A stretch of 45,747 nt of DNA from Balneolaceae bacterium (GCA_007694035.1 RECM01000077.1:1-45747); one strand, 5' to 3'. Shown: positions 1-9,049, numbered from the stretch's first letter. Notes: a model not told the origin generated them from the sequence alone. Translations and numbers: made by a program.

Positions 1-340
1 GCTACCGGTGACAGATTTGTCACCTCCGGAATAGTGTCGCCCGATTGAGGGCAAAATTAGTGGCTACCAGTGACATCACCCAAACCACTTCCAAACTCAA
101 TTGCTCTATTGCTCCCCAGATCCCTAACTCAAAGCATACTAACAGCAGAATCATTGTCACCTCAGAAATAGTGTTGCCCGTTTGAGGGCAAAATCAGGGG
201 CTACCAGCGAAATCCTCCCAAAACACTTCGCAGTTCAATTGTTCACATGTTCACTTGTTCCCTAACTCAAAGCACACTAACAGCACAGTCGGTGTCACCA
301 TTGAAATTGATTAGCCCCAACAGGGGCGATATTAGCAGCT
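1..340. repeat. Diverged ~137-bp tandem repeat with hairpins
   Basis: Two full units (19-155 and 156-293) and a partial third (294-about 340) follow each other at periods of 137 and 138 bp. Shared blocks are gtcacct at each unit start, a GCCC/GGGC hairpin (arms 39-42/49-52, 176-179/186-189 and, lengthened, 314-318/323-327), a gctacc box 44 bases into units one and two, and ccctaactcaaagca near the unit end. The hairpin is kept although its loop and stem bases change (GCCC-GATTGA-GGGC, GCCC-GTTTGA-GGGC, GCCCC-AACA-GGGGC), which suggests that structure matters. Octamer slippage is visible inside (241-264, three gttcacat-like units). The block lies downstream of tkt, so a role as a transcript end is possible, but there is no clear T-run. 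I see no gene here. Confidence 0.8.
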
Positions 341-365
341 CAGTATGACGTATCAGTATGACGTA
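340..365. repeat. Perfect 13-bp tandem duplication at tkt stop
   Basis: The 13-mer tcagtatgacgta occurs at 340-352 and again, without a gap, at 353-365. The second copy carries the last codons and stop of transketolase (stop is the complement of 353-355), and the first lies just beyond it. A 13-bp unit shifts frame, so the duplicated copy is not a simple extension of the protein. Confidence 0.9.
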
Positions 366-2368
366 CCTGACTTCTCGAGTGCGATCTTTACCCGGTTCAC
401 CACATTGGCCGGCGTAAGCCCGAATTTCTGATAGATAGTCTGGTACGGTGCCGAGGCGCCGAAACCATCGATACCGATCACATTCTCCCTGCTGCCGGTA
501 TAGCGGTCCCAGCCGTAGGTGGATGCGGCCTCGATGGCAACCCGCACTTTGATATGAGCGGGCAGCACCTTGTTTTTGTATTCATCGTCCTGCAATTCAA
601 ACAATTCGATGCACGGCAGGCTTACTACGCGGGCGTGAATTCCCATTTCCGCCAGCAGTTTACGTGCTTCAAGAGCTATGTGCACCTCCGATCCCGTCGA
701 CATCAGGATCACATCCGGCTTGCCCGAATCTGCCTCAGCCAGCACATATCCACCCATAAGGGTACCATCTGCCGGTGCATACACGGTGCGGTCAAGTGTG
801 GGCAATGCCTGGCGGGTGAGGATGAGGGCCGTGGGGCCGTCTTTGCGTTCAAGCGCAATCTTCCAGCACATGGCGGTTTCGTTGGCATCGGCCGGACGTA
901 CCACAAACAGGTTGGGTATTACCCGGAGCGCAGCCAGGTGCTCGACCGGTTGATGCGTAGGGCCGTCTTCACCCAGACCGATACTGTCGTGTGTAAAAAC
1001 GAGATTCACCGGGATGTGCGAAAGCGCTGCAAGGCGGATGGCCGGGCGGCAGTAATCGGAGAAGACCAGAAACGTACCGCCGAACGGAATTACCCCGCCA
1101 TGCAGGGCCATGCCGTTCATCATCGAAACCATGGCATGCTCACGCACACCGTAGTGGATGTAACTGCCGGCATAATTGTCAGAACTGAGTATGGTGGCTT
1201 CTTTCGCTTTGGTATTGTTACTGCCGGTCAGGTCGGCCGACCCGCCCAGGAAGGTTGGTATTACCTGTTCGAGGGCATCAATGGTATTACCGGATGATTG
1301 CCGCGTGGCCATCCCCTTCTCATTTGCGGGGAACACGGGCAGCGAGTCAGCCCAGTTACCGGGAAGTTTTCCTGCAAGTGCCGCTTCCAAAATGGCCGCG
1401 TTATCAGGATGTTCTTTTTTGTAGGCGTCCAGTTTTTCTGTCCAGGCCTTCTGCCTCTTATCACCGGCCGCAACAGCGCTGCGGAAATGATCAAGCACAT
1501 CGTCATCAATTTGAAACGTTTTGGCCGGGTCGAAACCGAATTTCCCTTTTACAAGCCGGATTTCATCATCACCCAGGGGTGAGCCGTGCGATGCTGCCGT
1601 ACCCTCTTTGTTCGGGCTTCCGAAACCGATTTTTGTGCGGCATACAATCATGGAGGGTTTACCCTTGTTGGCTTTGGCCGCTTTGATGGCCTTGCGGACC
1701 GCATCCCGGTCATGACCGTCGATCTCCTGAACATACCATCCGTAGGCCCTGAACCGGGCGGCCACATCCTCCGTAAAAGAGAGATCGGTGGAACCGTCGA
1801 TGGTGATGCTGTTGGCATCGTACAGGTAGATCAGCTTGTCGAGTTTGAGGTGGCCGGCAAGAGAGGCTGCCTCATGGGAAATGCCCTCCATCAGGTCACC
1901 GTCGCTCACAATCGCATAGGTGTAATGGTCAACAATCCTGTGACCGTTGCGGTTGAAACGTGCCGCCAGAGAGGCTTCAGCAAGGGCCATGCCTACACCG
2001 TTTGCAAAACCCTGCCCCAGCGGGCCGGTAGTGGTCTCCACGCCCGGTGTGAGGCCGGCTTCGGGGTGGCCGGGAGTAAGACTGTCCCATTGGCGGAAAT
2101 TACGAAGCTGCTCAAGGCTCAGCGGATACCCCGTAAGGTGCAGCAGGCTGTACAGCAGCATCGACCCGTGCCCGGCCGACAGGATAAACCGGTCGCGGTC
2201 GGGCCACTTTGAATCACCCGGATTGTGTTCAAGAAATTCAGTCCACAACACATAAGCCACATCGGCCATGCCCATCGGCATGCCGGGGTGCCCTGAATTG
2301 GCGGCCTGAACCGCATCCATACTTAGTGTTCGTATTGTGTTTACACTGCGTTGTTCAAGATCAGACAT
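353..2368 (-). CDS. tkt: Transketolase
   Basis: A 671-residue thiamine-diphosphate enzyme of the non-oxidative pentose phosphate pathway. It moves two-carbon units from ketose to aldose phosphates in the cytoplasm. The length is normal for full bacterial transketolases. Visible landmarks are SGHPG at residues 25-29, GHGSM at 66-70, the GPLGQG turn at 115-120, the ThDP/Mg motif DGDLMEG at 156-162, then the pyrimidine-domain stretch with REHAM and [11 protein letters not shown], and a C-terminal transketolase domain ending in SGTSY. The ATG start gives the standard N-terminus [20 protein letters not shown]. It is the first gene of the window with no same-strand partner close by, so it is probably transcribed alone. 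The stop codon sits in a 13-bp tandem duplication. Identification is very secure. Confidence 0.97.
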   Translation of the reverse strand: MSDLEQRSVNTIRTLSMDAVQAANSGHPGMPMGMADVAYVLWTEFLEHNPGDSKWPDRDRFILSAGHGSMLLYSLLHLTGYPLSLEQLRNFRQWDSLTPGHPEAGLTPGVETTTGPLGQGFANGVGMALAEASLAARFNRNGHRIVDHYTYAIVSDGDLMEGISHEAASLAGHLKLDKLIYLYDANSITIDGSTDLSFTEDVAARFRAYGWYVQEIDGHDRDAVRKAIKAAKANKGKPSMIVCRTKIGFGSPNKEGTAASHGSPLGDDEIRLVKGKFGFDPAKTFQIDDDVLDHFRSAVAAGDKRQKAWTEKLDAYKKEHPDNAAILEAALAGKLPGNWADSLPVFPANEKGMATRQSSGNTIDALEQVIPTFLGGSADLTGSNNTKAKEATILSSDNYAGSYIHYGVREHAMVSMMNGMALHGGVIPFGGTFLVFSDYCRPAIRLAALSHIPVNLVFTHDSIGLGEDGPTHQPVEHLAALRVIPNLFVVRPADANETAMCWKIALERKDGPTALILTRQALPTLDRTVYAPADGTLMGGYVLAEADSGKPDVILMSTGSEVHIALEARKLLAEMGIHARVVSLPCIELFELQDDEYKNKVLPAHIKVRVAIEAASTYGWDRYTGSRENVIGIDGFGASAPYQTIYQKFGLTPANVVNRVKIALEKSGTSY

Positions 2369-2506
2369 CGGATAAATTTAAGTAGTCAGAAATAATTTCA
2401 GGTTTGGAAGAGCGGCCGCAAGAACCCACCCGCTCACCCGGCAAAAAGATACGGTATAGCGGGCATAAGTGAAGACGATTTTTTCAATCTGTTTACTGTC
2501 AGTTCA

Positions 2507-2850
2507 CTACTTCACCCAGCATTTGCACCAGCTTCTCAAATAGAGCTGGGTCCTAATAAAGTTGAAAGGTTTGGAACTGGTGCCGTGCCGTGCCATTCAT
2601 CCTGGAAACGGACCATCGTGGTTGGTACGCCGGCCACCTGCAGAGCGGCACAAAATTTATCGGTCTGCGGCAATTGGGTGCGCAGATCGTTTTCACCGGT
2701 CATAAGCACGGTTGGCGTTGTCACATTTCCAACATACATCAGGGGCAACCGCCTCAGGAGTTCTGACGGATCTACCCACGAAAATTTTCCAAAATTCCTG
2801 TACAAGCCAACCCCATCCAACTGTCCCCAAAAAAAAGAGCCAGACAGCCT
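2507..2850 (-). pseudogene. Remnant of S9 prolyl-oligopeptidase family peptidase
   Basis: Only the last ~110 residues of an S9 (acylaminoacyl-peptidase-like) catalytic domain remain. The recognisable parts are FGKFSWVDP, the beta-strand region YVGNVTTPTVLMTGEND (GENDLR carries the Asp region of the triad) and DEWHG with the catalytic His. Directly after HG the reading frame breaks. The complement of 2580-2594 contains GGCAC three times in tandem, and removing one copy restores GTSSKPFNFIRTQLYLRSW, the usual S9 C-terminus, ending at the stop at 2507-2509. The N-terminal propeller and the nucleophile Ser are absent. The fragment ends close to a heptamer repeat at 2854-2899. Truncated and frameshifted, so almost certainly non-functional. 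Confidence 0.85.
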
Positions 2851-2853
2851 TCC

Positions 2854-2899
2854 ACTTTTGCCTTTTGCTTTTTGCCTTCTGACTGCCTTCTGACTGCCT
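2854..2899. repeat. TGCCTT(T/C)TG heptamer/11-mer repeat
   Basis: On the plus strand the heptamers ccttttg, ctttttg and ccttctg follow in phase at 2861-2881, then actgccttctg (2882-2892) and actgcct (2893-2899). The same word family recurs at 33500-33552 and, on the other strand, at 45730-45747. It lies between the peptidase remnant and a terminator. Confidence 0.8.
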
Positions 2900-2942
2900 A
2901 AAAAAAAAGCCGGCCCTTAAATAAAGGCCGGCCTAAAAAAAC
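2900..2942. terminator. Rho-independent terminator of the TPR gene
   Basis: An inverted repeat gccggcc (2909-2915) / ggccggc (2926-2932) flanks a 10-base A/T-rich loop. A-tracts lie on both sides, giving U-runs in both directions. On the minus strand it follows the TPR gene stop at 2960 and ends in a long T-run (complement of 2901-2908). It could also stop plus-strand transcripts. Confidence 0.9.
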
Positions 2943-2959
2943 GTCTGTGTTTTTAAACC

Positions 2960-3955
2960 CTACCGGGTACCGCCGTTGCATTTCAGCTCGTGCTCTATCT
3001 GGTGCTCGGCAGCACTGCGGAACGATCCGAAGGCGGCCTGCGCAAAGTTATCACATGCCAGCTGAACATTGCCTTTGTTTTTGTAGGCCGTTCCGAGTTC
3101 GAAGTAGATTTTCGCACGGTCTACACGTCCGCCTTTTTCATAACGGAGGGATTCATTTGCGGCACTGATCGCCTGGTCCCAGTTTCCCATCAGGTTATGG
3201 GCTTCTGCCATGCGGTAATAGGCAGCCGCATGCTCTGAATCATACTGCAGGGATCTCTCAAGTAGCGGGATGGCTCTCCTTGCCTGACCGGCTTCAATCA
3301 GTTTCGCTGAACGAAATACCAGCATGTCGCGGGCAGCAGCTTCGGCTTCACGCTCGGTCTGGTCATCACCGGTTTGCAGTGCCAGCTGAATGGCGCGGTC
3401 GAAACTGTTGAGGGCTTCGTCAATATTATCCTGGGCACGGAATACCAGCCCTTTTTGATAATGCGGCTTGGGGTTATTCGGATTCTGCTCGAGCGATTTG
3501 TTGTAATACTCAAGGGCTTTCTCCTGATTACCGCCACGGTACTCATTGTTGCCCATTACCAGGTAGATAATGGGTATGTTGCCTTCGGCTGCGCGCTGAA
3601 TCTGGCTTTCGCCAAATCGCTGTGCGTATTCCCGCGCCTGCTGGAAACTCTGAATGGCTTCCTCAAATCTACGCTCACGGTACAGATCTGAAGCAATAGC
3701 CAGCTGGAGACGGGGAACCTGGCTCTGTGCCCTGCCGCGGATATCATCAGCCTCGGAGCCAACACTGTTACTGATCTGAATGGCTTTTTTAAATGACTCG
3801 ATTGCCTCGGCCCTGCTGCCGGATTGTACTTTCTCCAGTCCTTCATTGAATGCCAGGATGGCATCTTCCCTGGACTGTGCCTGAGTAACATCAAGCGAGG
3901 TTACTAAAAGCAGCCCAAATAGAAGAGCAAAAAACGTATTAGCTGTAGATTTCAT
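2960..3955 (-). CDS. Exported tetratricopeptide-repeat protein
   Basis: 331 residues from the ATG at 3955. This start is preferred over one 12 codons upstream because AGGA sits seven bases before it and it begins a clean signal peptide (MKSTANTFFALLFGLLLVTSLDVTQAQ). The mature part is a series of TPR-like helical pairs, for example EAIESFKKAIQ, EEAIQSFQQAREYAQ, EKALEYYNKSLEQNPNNPKPHYQKG, EALNSFDRAIQ, RRAIPLLERSLQYD and NWDQAISAANESL. TPR arrays are protein-binding scaffolds; a periplasmic location follows from the signal peptide. No enzymatic domain is visible and the partner is unknown. It has its own strong terminator downstream and appears monocistronic. Confidence 0.85.
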   Translation of the reverse strand: MKSTANTFFALLFGLLLVTSLDVTQAQSREDAILAFNEGLEKVQSGSRAEAIESFKKAIQISNSVGSEADDIRGRAQSQVPRLQLAIASDLYRERRFEEAIQSFQQAREYAQRFGESQIQRAAEGNIPIIYLVMGNNEYRGGNQEKALEYYNKSLEQNPNNPKPHYQKGLVFRAQDNIDEALNSFDRAIQLALQTGDDQTEREAEAAARDMLVFRSAKLIEAGQARRAIPLLERSLQYDSEHAAAYYRMAEAHNLMGNWDQAISAANESLRYEKGGRVDRAKIYFELGTAYKNKGNVQLACDNFAQAAFGSFRSAAEHQIEHELKCNGGTR

Positions 3956-4117
3956 AATTCCTGATTTGTTTAATTTTATCAGCGGACACATAGGGAAACG
4001 AATGTACGAAATTTTTTAGTATTCCCTCAAGACCCTACAGCAGAGCAAGATATAGGTTAAAACATACATTATCAACAACTTTTGAGTAATTATTTGTCAA
4101 AAAAAACAATGGGCACC

Positions 4118-4819
4118 CTAAAAATTCGGGGCCAGAATATTGTCCTGATAGTAATTATAGAGTATTTCCACAGCTTCCTGCGGGTCGTCGGTGATCTGGA
4201 ACAGATTCATATCATTCGGCGAGATCGTACCCATGGTTATCATGGAATCGCTGATCCAGTCGATAAGACCGCCCCAGAATTTTTTCCCGATCAGAACAAT
4301 GGGAAAAGGGTTGATTTTATGGGTCTGAATAAGCGTGAGCGCCTCAAACAGTTCATCGAGTGTTCCAAACCCTCCGGGAAACACAATAAATCCCTGCGCA
4401 TACTTAACAAACATCACTTTTCTTGCAAAGAAGTAATTAAACTCGATCAGATACTGCTTGTCGATATAGGGGTTGGCGTCTTCCTCGAAGGGCAGCTCAA
4501 TGGTGAGCCCTACCGATTTTCCATTCCCCTGCCTGGCGCCTTTGTTACCCGCCTCCATAATGCCCGGTCCGCCACCGGTAATTACCCCGAAACCGACTTC
4601 GGTGAGGCGCTGGGCCACATCTACCGCCATCTTATAATAGGGATCATCGTCTTTCAGCCTCGATGAGCCGAAAATGGACACACATGGGCCAATCCTCAGC
4701 AGTTTGTCGTAACCCTCTACAAATTCACCCATGATTTTGAATATGCTCCATACATCTTTGTCGAAGCCGTTTTCATATTTGTCGGGAATTTTGCGGAATT
4801 CTTTTTCGTCGTCGCTCAT
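4118..4819 (-). CDS. LOG family protein (TIGR00730-type)
   Basis: 233 residues with the two hallmark motifs of the LOG / 'lysine decarboxylase-like' family: GGGPGIMEAGNKGA (82-95) and PGGFGTLDE (148-156), with RKVMFVKYA (133-141) between them supplying the conserved Arg. Family members that have been tested hydrolyse cytokinin riboside 5'-monophosphates or AMP to base plus ribose 5-phosphate. The bacterial physiological substrate is often unclear, so only the family is claimed. A Rossmann-like nucleotide-binding fold in the cytoplasm is expected. The N-terminal ~40 residues are charged and precede the core fold. It stands alone between spacers of 162 and 178 bases. Only a weak ribosome-binding site is visible before the ATG. 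Confidence 0.9.
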   Translation of the reverse strand: MSDDEKEFRKIPDKYENGFDKDVWSIFKIMGEFVEGYDKLLRIGPCVSIFGSSRLKDDDPYYKMAVDVAQRLTEVGFGVITGGGPGIMEAGNKGARQGNGKSVGLTIELPFEEDANPYIDKQYLIEFNYFFARKVMFVKYAQGFIVFPGGFGTLDELFEALTLIQTHKINPFPIVLIGKKFWGGLIDWISDSMITMGTISPNDMNLFQITDDPQEAVEILYNYYQDNILAPNF

Positions 4820-4997
4820 GGCATAGTAATTTTAGTCGGTATATTGGTGTATTGGGGAACATCCCTCAACAAACGTACGGTTAACTGCCCCGTTCACATG
4901 TTTGCTGTATACAGCCGGGAATTTCACCCCATTCTATTAAACCCTGTTCTGCAGAAATGTTGCAAGACAGTACCGTAATATATATAAGCACAATAAC

Positions 4998-5711
4998 TTA
5001 AAAACGGAACCGGTATTGCAGGCTAAGTACCGGTTGCCCGAAAGGGTCGGGTTTTACGGTAATGGCATTTGCCAGATCATCGCTCACATCAAAATCCCTG
5101 AAATGGGCAAAAATATAGGCGTCCAGAATATTCAGGCCATAGGCCAGAGTGATCAGGATGAAACTGAAATCACGCTGGTTTCTGTACGAGTTCCGGCTGA
5201 AACGCAGCGACTCCTGCGGAACCCCGATCAGGTTGGGTGGTGTGGGCCCGAACCGCATATCATCGTTTCCCGACGCCGCATTGTAAAAAGCCGCCCGATA
5301 GTCGGTGTACTGGTTGTGGGTCCAGACACTGTAAACCACTAGCCCGCCAAGCAGCCCGTATACAATCGGCACTTTCCAGTACTGCCGGTTGGTTACCTGC
5401 CCCCATCCCGGAAGTATCATCGACCGGAACATCACTTTACGCGGATGGGGAACCGTATCTCTGGCAGCAGGCTCATCAAATAGGTACCACTCATTGCCGA
5501 AAGTAAGCGCACTCAGCTGGTAATGACCGACCGTACTGAAAGACGGTGCAGATACCGCATGAAAATCCAGGCCCGTACCCTGTGCCTGCAGCTGCGAATA
5601 AACCGGGCCGGCAGTAAGCATCAGCAGTAACACTCCCGGCAAGAAAGCACGGAATACCTTAAGATGGCTGAATGTTGTCAAACAGATTGAGAATGCGTTC
5701 AAGTTCATCAT
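4998..5711 (-). CDS. DUF5683 membrane protein
   Basis: 237 residues. An N-terminal signal or anchor segment (FLPGVLLLMLTAGPVYS) is followed by the DUF5683 signature FRSMILPGWGQVTNRQYWKVPIVYG and hydrophobic stretches at about 115-135 and 185-200. The function is unknown. The family commonly lies directly downstream of parAB in Bacteroidota, exactly as here. The ATG-ATG start lies 53 bases inside parB; a TTG ten codons later (LTTFSHLKVF) would shorten the overlap and the n-region. Either way translation is probably coupled to parB. The mature N-terminal half (about 40-85) shows no recognised domain. Confidence 0.85.
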   Translation of the reverse strand: MMNLNAFSICLTTFSHLKVFRAFLPGVLLLMLTAGPVYSQLQAQGTGLDFHAVSAPSFSTVGHYQLSALTFGNEWYLFDEPAARDTVPHPRKVMFRSMILPGWGQVTNRQYWKVPIVYGLLGGLVVYSVWTHNQYTDYRAAFYNAASGNDDMRFGPTPPNLIGVPQESLRFSRNSYRNQRDFSFILITLAYGLNILDAYIFAHFRDFDVSDDLANAITVKPDPFGQPVLSLQYRFRF

Positions 5712-6576
5712 CAGAGTAATATTCTATGCGGATTTCCCCGCCCTTGTTTTTTTTTCTGATGTCCACTTTGGTAGCGAACTGCCGTCTCAACCGGTTAGAT
5801 ATCTCACGGATCGCAATGTCGTGTTCACTGGCTTTTGACGTTGTTTTCCTGGTCTTTTTAACCGATGCATTCCTGACGGCATCCTCGATCTGACGAACGG
5901 AATAGTCGTCTTCTATGGTTTTTCTGAGCAGCTTATCCTGCAGGTCGGCATCCTCAACATTGATCAGGGCGCGGGCGTGGCCGGTTGAAATCTGCCCCCT
6001 CTTCAGGGCAGACTGAATTGTGGGCGGCAGGTTCAGCAACCTGAGCATATTGGTTACGGTGGTTCTGTTTTTTCCCACCCTCCGGGCAACCTCCTCCTGG
6101 GTGAGTTCACACTCTTCGATCAGGCGCTTGTAGCCCACTGCTATTTCAATGGGGTTCAGCTGCTCGCGCTGCACATTCTCGATCAGGGCGAAAGCGATCA
6201 TGTCGTCGTCGTTCACCTCCCTGATGTAGGCCGGAATGTGGCCTATTCCCGCCATGCGTGTGGCCCTGAGCCTTCGCTCGCCTGAAACGAGCTCATACCT
6301 GTCTTCGCCCAGATAGCGCGCCGTGATGGGCTGAATAAGGCCGTGCATCTGTATTGAGTCGGAGAGTTCCTTCAGCCTGAATTCATCAAACTCCTGCCGG
6401 GGCTGATGGGGATTCGGGCGGATACTTTCCACCGGGATATGCAGGATCACATTCACCCGCTCTTTGGGATCCAGTTTCGACAGCTGGCCAATGTACTCCT
6501 GCGTCTTCTGCGGGTCCTGATTTTCCATATCGGGAAAAAAAGCCCCAAGCCCTCTTCCCAAAACCTTTTTTGCCAT
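5659..6576 (-). CDS. parB: Chromosome-partitioning protein ParB
   Basis: 305 residues. The standard N-terminus MAKKVLGRGLGAFFPDM (the ParA-stimulating part) is followed by the CTP-binding ParB/Srx domain with GERRLRA (99-105) and ENVQRE (133-138), a helix-turn-helix (about 158-182, TQEEVARRVGKNRTTVTNML) that would read parS, and a C-terminal dimerisation tail. In the known mechanism ParB loads at parS, spreads as a CTP-dependent clamp and stimulates ParA. It starts 15 bases after the parA stop and overlaps the next gene, so parA-parB-DUF5683 is one operon. No canonical parS is visible in this window. Confidence 0.97.
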   Translation of the reverse strand: MAKKVLGRGLGAFFPDMENQDPQKTQEYIGQLSKLDPKERVNVILHIPVESIRPNPHQPRQEFDEFRLKELSDSIQMHGLIQPITARYLGEDRYELVSGERRLRATRMAGIGHIPAYIREVNDDDMIAFALIENVQREQLNPIEIAVGYKRLIEECELTQEEVARRVGKNRTTVTNMLRLLNLPPTIQSALKRGQISTGHARALINVEDADLQDKLLRKTIEDDYSVRQIEDAVRNASVKKTRKTTSKASEHDIAIREISNRLRRQFATKVDIRKKNKGGEIRIEYYSDDELERILNLFDNIQPS

Positions 6577-6591
6577 AGTTTACTGTGCTAG

Positions 6592-7401
6592 CTAATTCTC
6601 TGATTTTTCCGCAAAAACGGGGCTGTGGCTGAACATATCCCTGTTCCGGATAATGATCTCGCGGGCCAGTGCGAGGTAGTTCTGCGATCCGGTACTAAGC
6701 GAGTCGTAGAGCAGAACGGGTTTGCCGAAACTGGGCGATTCGGCCAGCCGTACATTCCTGGCTATGACCGAATTGAACACTTTGTCGCCGAAATAGCGTT
6801 TAACTTCCTCCGCAACCTGGCTCGACAGGCGCGTACGGACATCGTACATGGTAAGGGCAACACCTTCGATCTGCAGGCCTGTATTGAGGTGCTGGCGTAC
6901 AATCTTGATGGTGTTAAGCAGCTGGCCAAGACCTTCAAGGGCAAAATATTCACACTGAACCGGTATAAGAACCGAGTCGGATGCCGTTAATGCGTTTATG
7001 GTGAGCAATCCCAGTGAGGGAGGGCAGTCGATGATCACAAAATCATACCTGTCGCGGGCTTCGCCAACGGCCTGCGACAGAATATGCTCGCGCTTGTGCC
7101 GCTCAATCATCTCGATTTCGGCGCCAACCAGGTTGATATGAGCCGGTACGATGTCGAGGAAAGGCATATCGGTATTCCTGATACAATCCTTTAGCTCCAC
7201 TCCACCCACCATCACCTCATATATGGAGTTAGTTACCGATTTTGGATCAATCCCGATACCGCTTGTGGTATTGCTCTGGGGATCCAGGTCGATAACAAGT
7301 GTTGGATGTTCAATGGCCGCAAGGCTTGCCGCCAGGTTAATAGCCGTTGTTGTTTTCCCTACGCCGCCTTTCTGGTTGGCGATGGAAATGACTTTACCCA
7401 T
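6592..7401 (-). CDS. parA: Chromosome-partitioning ATPase ParA (Soj)
   Basis: 269 residues from the ATG at 7401, which gives the canonical [19 protein letters not shown]. An in-frame TTG 22 codons upstream would add a tail unlike the family and is not favoured. The deviant Walker A motif KGGVGKTT is at residues 11-18. The Walker B region [11 protein letters not shown] and the DNA-binding/dimer regions ([20 protein letters not shown]) are intact. It has no N-terminal helix-turn-helix, so it is a chromosomal-type Ia-lacking ParA/Soj rather than a plasmid autoregulator. It moves ParB-bound origin DNA over the nucleoid. First gene of the parAB-DUF5683 operon. Confidence 0.97.
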   Translation of the reverse strand: MGKVISIANQKGGVGKTTTAINLAASLAAIEHPTLVIDLDPQSNTTSGIGIDPKSVTNSIYEVMVGGVELKDCIRNTDMPFLDIVPAHINLVGAEIEMIERHKREHILSQAVGEARDRYDFVIIDCPPSLGLLTINALTASDSVLIPVQCEYFALEGLGQLLNTIKIVRQHLNTGLQIEGVALTMYDVRTRLSSQVAEEVKRYFGDKVFNSVIARNVRLAESPSFGKPVLLYDSLSTGSQNYLALAREIIIRNRDMFSHSPVFAEKSEN

Positions 7402-7519
7402 GTAGTAGTGCTCTGTTCTTGTGGTTTTATTGTTGCTCAATATAACCGGAGAGCCTGATGCAACCAACCGGCTGTTTGAGAAAACATTGATGAGTGAAGG
7501 TACGGAATTATGAAATGTA

Positions 7520-7556
7520 AAAATCCCCGGATCGGGGTGGCGACCCGGGGATTATT
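7520..7556 (-). terminator. Terminator after the sigma/anti-sigma pair
   Basis: The inverted repeat aatccccgg (7522-7530) / ccggggatt (7545-7553) is followed on the minus strand by a short T-run. It lies 42 bases beyond the stop of the putative anti-sigma gene and before parA, so it separates the two operons. Confidence 0.85.
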
Positions 7557-7597
7557 TCACTTGAAAAAACAGGGAAAACTGTAGAAATCGGTATAGG

Positions 7598-8182
7598 CTA
7601 CTTCCTCTGTACGCGGGTTAACTGGATTTCCCTGAAGGGTGAGATCGGTTGCGTGGTATTTTCTACCGGTCGCAGATTCTGCAGCCCGTCTTCTGCGGCC
7701 TGAGCCGAAGCCGGGGCGTTCAGGTGCAGAATTTCACTGCGGTCTACCCAGGGGTTGATGTTTTGTTCGGCTTCATTCGCCTGATCCTGAGCGGCCACTG
7801 CACCCTCAGCGGCCGTTGCGGCCGGCTCTGCCGGTGCGTCGAACGAAATCGTATAGGCTGCAAAACCCAACCCAACCACCACTACCGCAGCTGCGGCCCA
7901 GCTGAGAACCCTGTTCTGAAACGAAAAGATCGGTATAGTGCTGTTGCCGTTGCGGGCATGCTCCATTGCTTTCACAAGGATCTGCTGCCGGATCTTTTCC
8001 GGCGGGTTTACCCTTGGCAACTGGTCAAGCCGGTTAAGTGTTTGCCGCATCGATTCCACATCGATGAGAACATTTTCGTCTTCGGTCATCATTTTTTCGA
8101 CCACAAGAACTTCGGATGGGTCAAGCTCATCCAGAACATATTTTAAACACAGGTCATCTGCGTTCTGATAATTTGATTTCAT
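7598..8182 (-). CDS. Putative membrane anti-sigma factor
   Basis: 194 residues from the ATG at 8182. This start is chosen because AGAAGG lies nine bases upstream; ATG codons at 8188 and 8200 are also in frame. Residues about 8-90 are acidic and helical (DLCLKYVLDELDPSEVLVVEKMM), resembling N-terminal sigma-binding domains. A single transmembrane segment follows (LSWAAAAVVVVGLGFAAYTI), then an Ala/Glu-rich extracytoplasmic part. No zinc-binding HxxxCxxC motif is present. The gene overlaps the upstream ECF sigma gene by 29 bases in another frame, the classic sigma/anti-sigma arrangement. The role rests on topology and context, so it is inference. Confidence 0.75.
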   Translation of the reverse strand: MKSNYQNADDLCLKYVLDELDPSEVLVVEKMMTEDENVLIDVESMRQTLNRLDQLPRVNPPEKIRQQILVKAMEHARNGNSTIPIFSFQNRVLSWAAAAVVVVGLGFAAYTISFDAPAEPAATAAEGAVAAQDQANEAEQNINPWVDRSEILHLNAPASAQAAEDGLQNLRPVENTTQPISPFREIQLTRVQRK

Positions 8183-8786
8183 CGCCATTTTCCTTCTCAA
8201 ACATTTTTCTCAAGTTGATAAGAGCATATCTCATGCGCCCGAGCGCTGTATTTATGGAAACATCGGTGAGTTCCGCAATTTCCTTAAACGACATTTCATA
8301 GTAGTGCCTCAGCATCACAACCTCCCGCTGTTCAGGCGGCAGTTCATTGATGTGTTTCATGAGACTTTTTTTCGATTCATCCATCTCGATGGATTCCTGC
8401 GCGTCTGTAATGCTGTTGTCGGGAAGCCGGTCGTAAAAATCATAATCCGGATCGCCCTGGGCATTCACATCCACGAATCGCTTTTGTTTCCTCAGATAGT
8501 CGATGGTGGCATTGTGAGCGATGCGCATAACCCAGGCAATCCACTTGCCCTGCTCGTTGTACGTATCGTCCATTTTGGTTATCACCTTGGTAAAGGTTTC
8601 CTGGAAGATGTCGTTTGCAACTTCCGGATTGCCAACCATGCTGTAAATGTAGGAGTATATTTTGGTCTGGTGACGGTCGAGAAGCGTTTTGAATGCTATC
8701 TCATCGCCATCCTTGCGATAGAGTCTGACGAGTTGATGATCGTCGAATCCATCATATTTTGTTTTATTATTTGCCATACCAAGCAT
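8154..8786 (-). CDS. ECF RNA polymerase sigma factor (sigma-70 family)
   Basis: 210 residues. Region 2 spans about 35-105 (FKTLLDRHQTKIYSYIYSMV, NDIFQETFTKVI, WVMRIAHNATIDYLRK). Region 4 spans about 145-200 (LPPEQREVVMLRHYYEMSFK, EIAELTDVSINTALGRMRYA), with the region-4 helix-turn-helix. Regions 1 and 3 are missing, as in ECF sigma factors. It directs RNA polymerase to a small regulon, usually envelope or stress related, and is released from a membrane anti-sigma. The ATG at 8777 (MANNKTK) is an alternative start. The stop lies inside the following anti-sigma gene, so the two are co-translated. No palindromic operator was recognised upstream. Confidence 0.93.
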   Translation of the reverse strand: MLGMANNKTKYDGFDDHQLVRLYRKDGDEIAFKTLLDRHQTKIYSYIYSMVGNPEVANDIFQETFTKVITKMDDTYNEQGKWIAWVMRIAHNATIDYLRKQKRFVDVNAQGDPDYDFYDRLPDNSITDAQESIEMDESKKSLMKHINELPPEQREVVMLRHYYEMSFKEIAELTDVSINTALGRMRYALINLRKMFEKENGDEIKLSERR

Positions 8787-9049
8787 ATGAGAAAGAAACG
8801 CTGATTAAATATTCATATTGCACGTGCGAAACGACATTCTTGATGATTATGCCGCAGGGTATCAAAAAACTGTAACAGTTGATCAGGCCCTGTCATTCAT
8901 TTCGGGTTTTTTAACTGCTTCTGTAAGATGCTACGCCTTTTTTATTAACTATACATTAACAAGTGTATAACATAACAAATTCGCAACTCGATTGACAGGG
9001 GTTTCCCGGTCCCTCCCGAATGTTTTCAGGATTTATTATACGTTTACAA

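Noticed and set aside
4082-4666. 194-residue plus-strand frame opposite the LOG-family gene
   Set aside because: It lies within the reverse complement of a well-supported gene and carries no domain of its own.
7402-7467. In-frame TTG extension of ParA
   Set aside because: The added 22 residues do not resemble the family and the ATG gives the standard N-terminus.
8818-8838. GCACGTGC near the sigma operon considered as parS
   Set aside because: It lacks the TTTC/GAAA arms; it is an ordinary short palindrome.
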